Origin: Paractinoplanes toevensis
Lineage (GTDB): Bacteria > Actinomycetota > Actinomycetes > Mycobacteriales > Micromonosporaceae
Length of the DNA: 64,000 nt
Assembly: GCF_018332695.1 (NCBI RefSeq)
Contig: NZ_BOQN01000063.1
Coordinates: 1 to 64,000, forward strand
Direction of reading: 5' to 3'
Part shown: piece after piece, positions 40,767 to 50,700 of the stretch
Position numbering within the stretch: position 1 is the stretch's first letter
Layout: the number at the start of each line of letters is the position of its first letter
Translations under genes and position numbers: made by a program
Notes under the pieces: model-generated
Seen by the model: only the letters and a program-made list of their open reading frames with translations
Database searches by the model: none
Told to the model about the DNA's origin: nothing

Positions 40767-42167
40767 ATGGAAAGCGTGCTGGACACAGGTCAGGACGACG
40801 GCTTCTCGTCGCTGCGCAGGCCGGCCCGGCCCCGCGCCGAACGGTACGAGTTGGGCCGGTCCCTGCGCGAGCGCGCCCACCGGACCGACATGGCCCACTG
40901 GACGCCGCCGGACGACCGGGCCGACCCGGTCCAGCAGGTCATCGCGCAGAACGACGGGCGGCAGGACTGGCTGGTCCCGATCCGGATCGGCCGGATGATC
41001 AGCTCGCCGTACGCATTCCTGCGCGGCACCGCCAACATCATGGCCGACGACTTCGCCCGGTTGCCCGCCACCGGCATCACCCCGGTCATCTGCGGCGACG
41101 CCCATCTCGGCAACTTCGGCTTCTACGCCTCCCCCGAGCGGGAACTCGTCTTCGACCTCAACGACTTCGACGAGGCCCACCCCGGCGCCTGGGAGTGGGA
41201 CCTGCGCCGCCTCGCGGTCAGCGTCTACGTGGCCGGCCGGCAGAACGGTTTCCGCGAGGCCCAGTGCGGCGAGGCCGTCCAGCACTGCGTCGACGAATAC
41301 CGCGAACAGCTCGCCCACCTGGCCGAACGGCCGCTGCTCGGGCGCAGCTTCGACCGCCTCGACGTCGATCAGCTGCGCTCGGCCGCCTCCAAGGCCAGCT
41401 TCCGCGAGGAGATCGAACGGGCCGCCCGCCGCGCCCGCCGCCGCACCAGCGACCGGGCCCTCCCCCGCTTCACCGAGCGGCACGACGGCACCCTGCGGAT
41501 GGTCCAGGAACCGCCGGTGATCACCCGTCCCTCCGACGAGGAACGGGAAGCCCTGGCCGAGGCGCTCGACGGCTACCTGAACACGCTGCCGCCGCACTGG
41601 GCGCGCATCCTGGCCGGTTACCGGATCGTCGACATCGCGCACAAGGTGGTCGGGGTCGGGTCGGTCGGGCTGCGGGCGTACGTCGCGTTGTGCGAGGGCA
41701 GCAGCCCCGACGACGTGCTCTTCCTGCAGCTCAAGCAGGCCCGGCGGTCGGTCATCGCGCCGCACCAGCACGGCGAGGCGGCCTGGCACCGGCACCAGGG
41801 GCAGCGGGTCGTCGAGTACCAGCAGGCGTTGCAGACGGTCAGCGACCCCCTGCTCGGCTGGACGACTGTCGGCGACATGCAGTTCTACGTGCGCCAGTTC
41901 CGCGACATGAAGGGCGCCATCCTCGTCGAGGACATCAGCGCCGGCGCGCTCGCCGACTACGCCGGCATCTGCGGGTTCCTGCTCGCCAAATCGCACGCCC
42001 GAACGAGTGGAGCATCGATGATCACCGGATACATCGGCGGGAGCGACAAGCTCGCCGACTCGCTCTGCCGCTTCGCCCGGGCGTACGCGGACCAGGTGGA
42101 ACGGGATCACGCAGCCCTCGCCGACGCGGTCCGCCGCGGCGCCCTGCCGGCGGAGCGGCTGGCATGA
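40767..42167 (+). CDS. DUF2252 kinase-like protein
   Basis: The 466-residue protein has a protein-kinase-like catalytic block, VICGDAHLGNFG (about 108-119), followed by LVFDLNDFDEAHPGAWEWDLRRL, the Brenner and DFG-like motifs of aminoglycoside-phosphotransferase relatives. The substrate of DUF2252 proteins is unknown. Its stop overlaps the next gene's start (ATGA). Confidence 0.85.
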   Translation: MESVLDTGQDDGFSSLRRPARPRAERYELGRSLRERAHRTDMAHWTPPDDRADPVQQVIAQNDGRQDWLVPIRIGRMISSPYAFLRGTANIMADDFARLPATGITPVICGDAHLGNFGFYASPERELVFDLNDFDEAHPGAWEWDLRRLAVSVYVAGRQNGFREAQCGEAVQHCVDEYREQLAHLAERPLLGRSFDRLDVDQLRSAASKASFREEIERAARRARRRTSDRALPRFTERHDGTLRMVQEPPVITRPSDEEREALAEALDGYLNTLPPHWARILAGYRIVDIAHKVVGVGSVGLRAYVALCEGSSPDDVLFLQLKQARRSVIAPHQHGEAAWHRHQGQRVVEYQQALQTVSDPLLGWTTVGDMQFYVRQFRDMKGAILVEDISAGALADYAGICGFLLAKSHARTSGASMITGYIGGSDKLADSLCRFARAYADQVERDHAALADAVRRGALPAERLA

Positions 42168-42562
42168 GCGGCCGGGTCCCGGTGTCCAACGCCGCGCTGA
42201 TCGACTTCTGGACCGAACGCCATCTCTGCACGCTCACCACGCTGCGCAAGGACGGCTCGCCACACGTGGTAGCCGTCGGCGCGACCCTGGACGGTGACAC
42301 CGCCCGGATCATCTCCTCCGCGACCTCCGCCCACGTCCGGCACATCCGGAACGGCCAGGCGCGCGTGGCTGTGTGCCAGGTCGACGGCGCCCGGTGGAGC
42401 ACGGTCGAGGGCATCGCGGTGGTCAAGGACGACCCGGCGTCGGTCGCCGAGGGGGAAAAGCTGTATGCCGCGCGTTATCGCACCCCGCGGCCCAACCCGA
42501 TCCGCGTCGTCATCGAGATCAGCGTGACCAAGGTCCTCGGTTCCAGCGCCTTCACCGGCTAG
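42164..42562 (+). CDS. pyridoxamine 5'-phosphate oxidase-fold protein, F420-type (Rv1155-like)
   Basis: The 132-residue protein has the split-barrel pattern FWTERHLCTLTTLRKDGSPHVVAVG, IISSATSAHVRHIRNGQARVAVCQVDG and a C-terminal IRVVIEISVTKVLG. This small group binds F420 or flavin; the typical activity is not certain. Overlap with DUF2252 indicates translational coupling, and pirin follows 10 bp later. Confidence 0.82.
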   Translation: MSGRVPVSNAALIDFWTERHLCTLTTLRKDGSPHVVAVGATLDGDTARIISSATSAHVRHIRNGQARVAVCQVDGARWSTVEGIAVVKDDPASVAEGEKLYAARYRTPRPNPIRVVIEISVTKVLGSSAFTG

Positions 42563-42572
42563 CGTCGATGGC

Positions 42573-43526
42573 GTGAGCAGCTTCGAGGCGGATCCCGAGG
42601 TCGGACCGGCCCCGCCGGCCACGATGGAATTGCTGGAGGGCGCGCCGGTCGCACTGGGCGGCCCGCGCGGCTTCGCCGTCACGCGCACCCTGCCCAACCG
42701 GCAACGGCGCATGGTGGGCGCGTGGTGCTTCCTGGACGCGTACGGGCCGCACGACCTCGCCGGCGACCAGGGCATGCGGGTCGGGCCGCACCCGCACACC
42801 GGACTGCAGACGGTGACCTGGCTGGTGGCCGGGGAGGTGCTGCACCGCGACAGCCTCGGCAACACCTGCGAGATCCGGCCGGGACAGCTCAACCTCATGA
42901 CGGCCGGCCGCGGCATCTCGCACGCCGAGCAGACGCCGGACGAGCATTCGGGCGTGCTCCAGGGCGTACAGCTGTGGGTTGCCCTGCCGCACGCGGACCG
43001 CGACACGGCCCCGGCCTTCACCCACCACGAAGATCTTCCGGTCGTCCAGGACGGCGGTCTGACCGCGACCGTCCTGATGGGCACGCTCGCGGGTGCCACC
43101 TCCCCGGCGAAATGCCACACCCCCCTGGTCGGTGCGGAGGTCACCCTGGCTGCCGGGACGACCGCGCGGCTGCCGCTACAGGCCGATTACGAGTACGCCG
43201 TCCTTGCGCTCGACGGGGCGGTCGATGTGGACGACGCGAACCTCAAGCCCGGCCCGCTGCTCTACCTCGGCTCGGGTCGCACGTCGGTGCGGCTGTCCAC
43301 CGGATCGGCCTCGCGGCTGCTGCTGCTCGGCGGCGAACCGTTCGAGGAGCGCCTGGTGATGTGGTGGAACTTCGTCGCCCGCGACCACGACGAGATCGTC
43401 CAGATGCGAGCCGACTGGGCCTCCGGCACACCCCGCTTCGGCGAGGTGCGCGGCTACGACGGGCCACCGCTGCCGGCCCCGCCCATGCCGATCACGCGGC
43501 TGGTTCCGCGCGGACGGGTGCGCTGA
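42573..43526 (+). CDS. pirin-family bicupin protein
   Basis: The GTG start gives 317 residues. Pirin metal ligands are present: His73 and His75 in GPHPHTGLQTV, His117 and Glu119 in GISHAEQTP, with GEVLHRDSLGN between. The C-terminal cupin has GGEPF.E.LVMWWNFVARDHDEI. Pirins are Fe-dependent redox or quercetinase-like proteins; the substrate is unclear. It is probably part of the DUF2252/PPOX operon. Confidence 0.92.
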   Translation: MSSFEADPEVGPAPPATMELLEGAPVALGGPRGFAVTRTLPNRQRRMVGAWCFLDAYGPHDLAGDQGMRVGPHPHTGLQTVTWLVAGEVLHRDSLGNTCEIRPGQLNLMTAGRGISHAEQTPDEHSGVLQGVQLWVALPHADRDTAPAFTHHEDLPVVQDGGLTATVLMGTLAGATSPAKCHTPLVGAEVTLAAGTTARLPLQADYEYAVLALDGAVDVDDANLKPGPLLYLGSGRTSVRLSTGSASRLLLLGGEPFEERLVMWWNFVARDHDEIVQMRADWASGTPRFGEVRGYDGPPLPAPPMPITRLVPRGRVR

Positions 43527-43598
43527 CGTATTCGGCTTGACGGGCTCCCGGCACGGGCGGATCGTCGAAGTGACGCCCGCCATCCCGGGGAGACTCAG

Positions 43599-44021
43599 GT
43601 GAACGTCTGGGATGTAGGAAAGCTCGCCCTGATCGTGGCCACGCCGACCCTGTTCGGCGCGGTGATCCTCTATGCGCCACGGTGGTGGGAGGCAGCGGCG
43701 GACTACTGGGAGGCCCGGAAACCCGCGGTCCCGCAGCCCGTCGGGCCGCCGATCGAACAGCTCGCCGCCGACCTTCGCCGGCTGCTGCGGCTGCACGCGT
43801 CGTTGACGGCGTCCGCGCACATGGCGATGCGGGCGCACCGGCTGTGGGCGGTGGAGGCGGCGATCGCGGTCCGGGCCGTCGAGGCCGCGCGGGCCCTCGG
43901 CCTGCCGCAGGGGGAACCGTCCGCGCCGGGCGAGTTGGTCGCGCTGCTGCACGCCCTGTCGGCGGCCGGTCTCGTGCTGCCCGCCCAGGTCGGCCGGTTC
44001 ACCTCCGGCGGGCGGCTCTGA
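43599..44021 (+). CDS. small protein with N-terminal membrane helix, hypothetical
   Basis: The GTG at 43599, behind GGGGAGA, gives 140 residues. One membrane helix is at about 7-27 (KLALIVATPTLFGAVILYAP), then WW and acidic sequence and a long helical Leu/Ala/Arg-rich segment (about 52-100) that could form a coiled coil. No family recognised. A strong hairpin follows. Confidence 0.65.
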   Translation: MNVWDVGKLALIVATPTLFGAVILYAPRWWEAAADYWEARKPAVPQPVGPPIEQLAADLRRLLRLHASLTASAHMAMRAHRLWAVEAAIAVRAVEAARALGLPQGEPSAPGELVALLHALSAAGLVLPAQVGRFTSGGRL

Positions 44022-44033
44022 ACTTCTGATAGA

Positions 44034-44063
44034 AACGGCGGCGGTGTGCACCCCGCCGCCGTT
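44034..44063 (+). terminator. strong hairpin after the small membrane protein
   Basis: Stem AACGGCGGCGG (44034-44044) pairs perfectly with CCGCCGCCGTT (44053-44063). No T-run follows, so terminator function is likely but not certain. Confidence 0.6.
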
Positions 44064-44360
44064 CCTCTCCCGGCACTCCCGCGCAACCGTGACCACACAC
44101 CTGCGCATGGGGGGCAGGCGAGATGTGTGAGTCCCTTGGGGTGTGGCGCGGTGGCGGCCATTGTTACTACCGGGGGCGGCGGCCACCGGCCGGGGGATTG
44201 AAGGTCTCCGGAGTCCAATCGTTCGATCCGTCGACCGCTGTTCTGTGGGGCTCCTCCACCGTGACATCCCCCGGTGCCTTGATCCGCGCCCGGCGGGAGT
44301 GGCCTTCGACACCCGCCGGACACCTCCCGTCCACCCGAAGGAGTCGTGGGGATCCTCAAA

Positions 44361-44387
44361 GTGGGTTTAAGAATTCCTTAAGTCCAC
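44361..44387. promoter_or_regulatory. 27-bp AT-rich palindrome upstream of the giant gene
   Basis: GTGGGTTTAAG and CTTAAGTCCAC are inverted copies (9 of 11 positions) around a central AATTC. It is the most AT-rich spot in a GC-rich leader and looks like a regulator-binding site. Confidence 0.5.
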
Positions 44388-44737
44388 GATCTGGAAACGG
44401 TGACGACGTGTTATTCGACGCCGACGATCCGTGCCCGGCAAAACGTGTTTGAACTGTTCGGGGCGCCCGCGCGTAGTCATGGCAGAGGAAACACACGCGG
44501 CCCGCGCGACGCCGGCGCCGACTCTCGGTCACCACGCCGCCACCGGGCCGTGCGGCGCGCTCCCGAGGGTGCTGGCGCACCGCGCAAAAGCGTGGTTAAC
44601 CTTCCACAACTGCCGGATGGGGGGACTATCCGGGCACTGGGGCGACGAGACGGGGGCGCGATGCGGCACTGGGGCTTAGGGCCTACCCCTGGCCGCCGCC
44701 TGCCCTTGGCCGGGCTGCTCCCGGACGGGGCCGCCGC

Positions 44738-47700
44738 ATGAGCTACGAGGACGACGAATACTGGGAAGACGAATACTCTGAGTATTCCATCATGCCGAAT
44801 TCGGCGGTCGTTCAGGAACGTCAATTCCAGAAACGAACCGCGCCCGATCCGGTCATTCCCACCCGTCGTCCCGGCGACGTCGACGCACCCGTCGACGAAC
44901 TGGCCGCCCGCCGCCGCCGGCGCAACACCGGCCGCCGGCCCCAGGTGGCGTTCGACTCGGAGCGCCCCAGCTGGCTCGACGACCCGGACTTCGCCCCGGT
45001 CGACACGTCGGTGCCCAACCTGGCCGGCGACGAGTTCGCCGACGTCGACTTCAACCGCCCCGAGCTGGGCGCCGATTTCGACGCACCCGATTTCCCGATC
45101 CCCAGCACCGGCGACGTCCGCCAGCGCCGCGACGACCGCTTCGGCGACTACCCGGACGACATCGACGAGCCGTTCGACCACCGCGACCTGGCCGCCTACG
45201 GCCACGGCCCGACAACCACCACCCGGGTAGGCCAGACCGACGAGACCGCCCGCCCCGGCCGCCGGGGTGGACCGGCCCGCGGCGGCGCCCGGCCCGGACA
45301 GCCTGTCGAACCGCCGCAGCGCGCCGGGCGCGCCCAGCGCGGCCGCACCGAGTGGATCGACGAGACCGGCTGGACCGACGAGAACCGCCCCGAGCGCGGC
45401 GGCCGCACCGGCTGGGGCGGCGACACCCCACGACGGGCCGGCGCCGCCGAATGGGCCGACGACACTTCGCGGCGGGCCGGCGCAGCCGAATGGGCCGACG
45501 ACACGCCACGGCGGGCCGGGGCGCCCGGTCGGGCCGACGAGACGCCGCAGCGCGGCACGCGGGGCTCGGCACCGCAGCGCGGCGACGGGCCGCCACGCAC
45601 CACCCGTCCCGGCGAGGCGCCACAGCGCCCCGGCTGGGCCGGCGACGTTCCTCCGCGTGGCGAGGGTCCGCAGCGCGCCGATTGGGCCGGCGACGCGCCT
45701 TCGCGTGGCGGGGCGCCGCTCCGTGCCGACTTCGTCGGCGACCAGCCGCAACGCGGCGATCTCGGCATCCCGCCGGGCGACGCGCCGCAACGCCGTGACC
45801 GGGGTGTCCGGCCCGGCGACGCCGGGCAGCGCGGCATCCGTCCCGGCGATGTGCCGCCGCGTGGCGAGCGCGGGGTCCGGTCCGGCGACATCACGCAGCA
45901 CGCCGAGTGGTCCGCGGACGGCACGCCCCAGCGCGGCGAGCGGGTGGCGTGGGTTGACGATGCCGCTGGCCAGGGCGCCTGGGTCGGCCAGGACGGCACC
46001 GATGTCGCCGCCTGGGCCGGCGAGCAGGTGGCCCCGCCCCAGCAGCCCGGCCGCGACGAGCGGATCGAGGCGCCGGAGGCCGGGCCCGCGGCCGCCGAGG
46101 AAGAGGCGCCGAAGAGCAAGCGCGGATGGCTGCGCCGGAAGAAGAACGCCGACCAGGACGCGCGGCCCGCGAAGGCGAAGCGGGGCGAGCCGGCCCAGGG
46201 TGCGAACCCGGCCGCGCAGGGCGGCGCCCCGCAGGCTTTGCCGCCGACCGTAGGCCCGGCGACCGGGCAGGGTGTCGTCCCGCAGGCCTTCCCGCCAAGC
46301 ACAGGCCCGGCGACCGGGCAGGGTGTCGTCCCGGCGGGCGGGCAGCCCGGCCCGGACGTGGAGCCGCACGGCGCGCAGCCGGGCCAGGGAGCCGGACCGC
46401 AGGCCGCGCGAGCCGCAGTACCGCAGGCCGCGCGAGCCGCAGTACCGCAGGCCGGGCGAGCCGCTGCATCGCAGGCCGGGCAAGCGGCACGGACCTCTGC
46501 GCCGCAGGCGGGGCAAGCAGCACGGGCCGCTACGCCGCAGGCGGGGCAAGCGGCGCGAGAGGACGAGCAGGCGGCGGGAGTGGCCGGGCCGGAGGGCGGG
46601 CAGGCGGCGCGAGCCGCAGTACCGCAGGCCGGGCCAGCTGGACGAGTGGCCGGACCGCAGGCCGGGCCAGCTGCACGCGCGGCCGGACCGCAGGCCGGGC
46701 AGTCCGCGCGCGGTGCCGCGTCGCAGGATGCGCCGCTCGGACGGGACGCCGTGCCGCAGGGCGGCCGCGCGGCCGGACCGCAGGGCGCGCGTGGTGGCGC
46801 GGTCCAGGATCGACAGTCGCCGCGTGGTTCCGCATCGCACATCGGAGAGTCCCAGCCGGCCGTGAGCGGGCGGGCCCAGGTGCCCGGCCTGCGGCCGCCG
46901 GTCAATCCCGAGGAGCTCTACCGGCGTCCCGAGGACGGACGCCCGGCTCAGGGTGGGCGTGCGGCGCAGGGCGGTCGTGCTCAGGGCGGGCCGGCGGATC
47001 AGATCGCCCGGCGGCCGGCGCAGGACGACCGCCCTGGTCAAGATCGTGGTCCGAGCCGAGACGAACGTCGGCGGGCCGCTGACGAGGTGGCCTTCGAACG
47101 TGGCGACCGGAGGGCGCGGCCGGGCGAGCGCACCGACCCACGCATCCGGCGGCCGATCGACAACGAGCTGGACATCACGGACTCACGACTGCGGCGTCCG
47201 GCCGGCCTCGACAGCACCGATTCCCGGCTGCGCCGCCCGGCGGAACTCGACAACACCGACTCCCGCCTGCGGCGGCCCGACACCACCGATCCGCGGATGC
47301 CCGACCCGCGCCGGCGTTCGGGTGGCCGGATGGGCGAGCGCACCGCGTTCTGGGGCCCGGCCGACGAGGACGACATGGCCGCGCGGCGGCCCGGCGGGGG
47401 CCGCGACGAGCGGTACCCGGACGAGCTGGACCCGCGGTCCGAACGAGACGGACGGCGCCGGGCCCCCGACGACCGCGGCCGGCGCGCCGACGAACGGCCC
47501 CCGGTCACCGCGATCGGCGACTACGACCAGGGCTACCGCCCGGTCGGCGGCAGCGGCTGGGACGAGCTTCGCGGCGACCGGGCCGGCTGGGCGGAGGAGC
47601 CCGCCGCGTGGACCGGCGAGGGCCGCCCCGGCGAGCAGGTGGCCTGGGCCGGCGACGGTCACGGCCGTCCCGAGCGGGACACCGGCTGGGAGGAGCCCGC

Positions 47701-50700
47701 AGCCGAGGCCGGCGGCGAGGAGGTCTGGTCCGAGGACGGACGCCGGGTCACGTCCTGGGACATCGAGGGCGAGGTCGTCTGGAACGACGAGCCCGGCGGC
47801 ACGGAAACCCGCGGCCAGGAACTCCCGGCCGCGAACGACGAGGACCAGGGCGACGAGTACGGCCAGGGCCCCCGCGTGCTCAGCAAGGCCCCGACGCCCA
47901 CCAAGCCGAAGGTGATCAGCCGCGAGGAGCCCCCGCCGATCCCGCGAGTGGTCAAGAAGGCCGAGCCCGAACCGCCGCGCGTGGTCGGCACGACCCCGGC
48001 CACCCCCGCCGCCCGCGTGGTTGCCCCGCCGCCCGCTACCCCGACGCCCGTAACGGACGCCCCCGGCGGCAAGCGCCCGGGTCCGCAGCCAAACCCTGCG
48101 GCACCCGGCCAGCAGCGCTCCCCGGAGTCCGGCGAGCAACGCCCGCCCGCGCCGATCGTCCCCGGCACGCCGGGACCGGCCCACCCGGCCGCCCCCGACA
48201 CGGCACGCCGGCCCGGCACCGCCGCCCGGCCCGTTGCCGCCGACCCGGCATCGCAGCAGCGCCCGGCCGCCCCACCCCCGCCGGCCACGTCGCGCCCCGA
48301 CGCACCCGCCGAGCAGCTTCCCGCCGCCCACGCGGGCCCGGCGCACCAGGCCGATTCGCCGTGGGACACCAGCTCCCGCATGCAGGCCGCGTGGGACACC
48401 GGCACTCGGATGCAGCCGCCATCCACGCAGGGTGCATGGGAAACCGGCACACGCATGCCGAGCCCTCAGCAAAACGGCCCACAGACGCAGCAACCCCAGC
48501 AAACCGGGCCGCAAGCGCAGTCGCCGTGGGATACCGGCACGCGAATGCCGGCGCCCGACCAGACCGGCACCCGACCGCAGCAGGCCGGGCCACAGGCGCA
48601 AGCCGCGTGGGAAACCGGCACCCGCATGCCGGCGCCCGACCAGAGCGGCACACGCATGCAGGGGCTGCAGCCGAACGGTCCGCAAACGCAGTCCCCAACC
48701 GCCCCACCGGCGCAGGGCGGCTGGGAAACCGGTACACGGACGCAGGCACCCGATCAGACCGGCACGCGCATGCCGGCACCGCAGCAGAGCGGGCCGCAAA
48801 CGCCGTCGCAGCAAGCTGGGTCGCAGGCTCCGTGGGAGACCGGCACTCGCCTCAACGGCCCGGACGCGCCGCCGCGGTCGCGCCGGACGCCGCGCACCGC
48901 GCACGTCACGCTCTCCGAGTCGGACGGGCCGTGGGCGATGACACCGGACCAGGCTCCCCCGGCCTCGCTGCCGGTGAGTGGCCTGTCCCGGCCGATCTCC
49001 CCCGGTGCCCCGCGCCCGCAGATCGACCCGAACCAGCCCGCCCGGCCCGTCCCGGCCCCGGGCTACGACGTGCCGGCCACGGCGGTCCCGCCGGCCGCCG
49101 CCCGCCCGGCCGCAGTTCAGCCCAACCTGCCGCCGGCCGGTCCGGCGACGCCCGGACCGCAGGTTCAGCCGGGCATCCAGCTGCCGCCGGCCGCGCACGC
49201 TGCGCAGGCGCCGCCGGGCATCCAGGCGACGGCCGCACCGGACGTTCCTACCGCGTACGCGGGCCCGCCTGGCGGTGCCGCGGCGCCGGCGCCGCAGGTC
49301 ACACCGGTCTCCCCGGCGGCCGCCCGCGGCCCGGTCGAGGCTCCGGTCTCGCCGATGCCGACCGCTGGACGTCCACCGGCCGGCACCGCGGCACGCCCGG
49401 CCGCTCCGACGCCCACGGGACAGGACCCCGGTGCCTGGCCCCGGCCGCCGGTACCCGGCGGCGAGCAGACCCGGCCCGCGGCCGACCAGGTGCCCGGCGC
49501 CCACGGCGGCCGGCCCACGTCGCTGGCGTCGGCACCGGTCAGCGCACCGGCCGGCAATCGCGCACAGCGTCCGACCGGCCCGGCGGGCACCCCGCCGCAG
49601 GATGGGTCCACGCAGCCGACCTCCCCGGCCGCGGGCGCGGCGCCGCAGAACGACGTGCCGACCCAGCCGATGGTCCGCCCCGGCCGAACCGCGGGACCGG
49701 ACCAGGCCGCACCGGACCAGGCCGCAAGGGCGACAACCCACCAGGGCACGCCCGGCCAGCCGGCGGCGCCTGGTCACGCTGCGCCACAGCAGGCAGGCCC
49801 CGGCCACACCGAGCCACAGCAGGCAGGCCCGGGCCATGCCGCGGCCCACCAGGCAGCGCCCAGCCACGGCGCGCCGCAACAAGCAGGACCCAGCCACGCC
49901 GCAGCCCACCAGGCCGGGGCCCCGCAGGTGGCGGAGGCTCGGCCGGAAGGGTCGCCGGCGGTCGGTTACGCGCCTGAGCAAGGTGCGGCCGGCGCGGCGG
50001 AGGCCGGCCTGGAAGGCGGTGCCGGGGCCGCTCGGATCGCGGTGCCGATGCAGCGGCCTTCGGTGGACGGGACCGTGCCGGGTTCGGTGGACGGGACCGT
50101 GCCGGGTGCGGCGGCGGTGGTCGCGCCCAAGGCTCCCCGGCATGGGGCGCCGGAGGGTGCCGGCCACGCCGCGGACGAGGACGCGCAGGCTTCGGAGCAG
50201 GGGCGGCCGGGGGCTCATGCGGCGCCGTACATGGATCCGGACGGGACTCTGCACAATCTGCGGCCGATCGGGCGGCTCATGGTGTCGGGGCCTGATCAGG
50301 AGCCTCGGCGGTCCGACGACCCGGCGTTCGTCGGGCAGTGGTTCAACAAGAAGGAACCGCCCGCGCCCTCGGTCAAGCCGGTCGCGGACGGGGACGGCAT
50401 GGTGCTGGACCTGGATCTGGCGGGGCTGCTCAACGGGGTTGCCCTCGACGCCGAGCCGGATATTTCCGACAACGGAGCCGCCGCCGCAGGAAGCGCCGGG
50501 ACCAACGGTGAGCCCGCTGCGACGGCAGAGCAAGCAGCGGCCGACGAAGCGGCAGCAAACAAAGCGGCAGCCGAAAAAGCCGCAGCCGAGAAAGCGGCCG
50601 CAAAGGAAGCGGCCGCCGAGAAAGCAGCGGCAGAAGAGGCAGCAGCCCAGGAGGCAGCGGCGGCGCCGGTGGAGAAGCCGGCCGCGCTGTCCGCGGCCGA

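Larger units (their letters stand above)
44022..44737. other. 716-bp region, leader of the giant repeat-protein gene
   Basis: No credible gene is seen. It contains a perfect 11-bp stem AACGGCGGCGG (44034-44063), probably the terminator of the preceding gene though without T-run; an AT-rich palindrome (44361-44387); and a CCGGAT/ATCCGG hairpin near 44612-44632. Base composition drops locally around the palindrome. Confidence 0.7.

Noticed and set aside
44123..44452. 109-codon open frame in the leader of the giant gene
   Set aside because: It crosses the AT-rich palindrome, has no convincing ribosome site and its composition is unlike the flanking genes.
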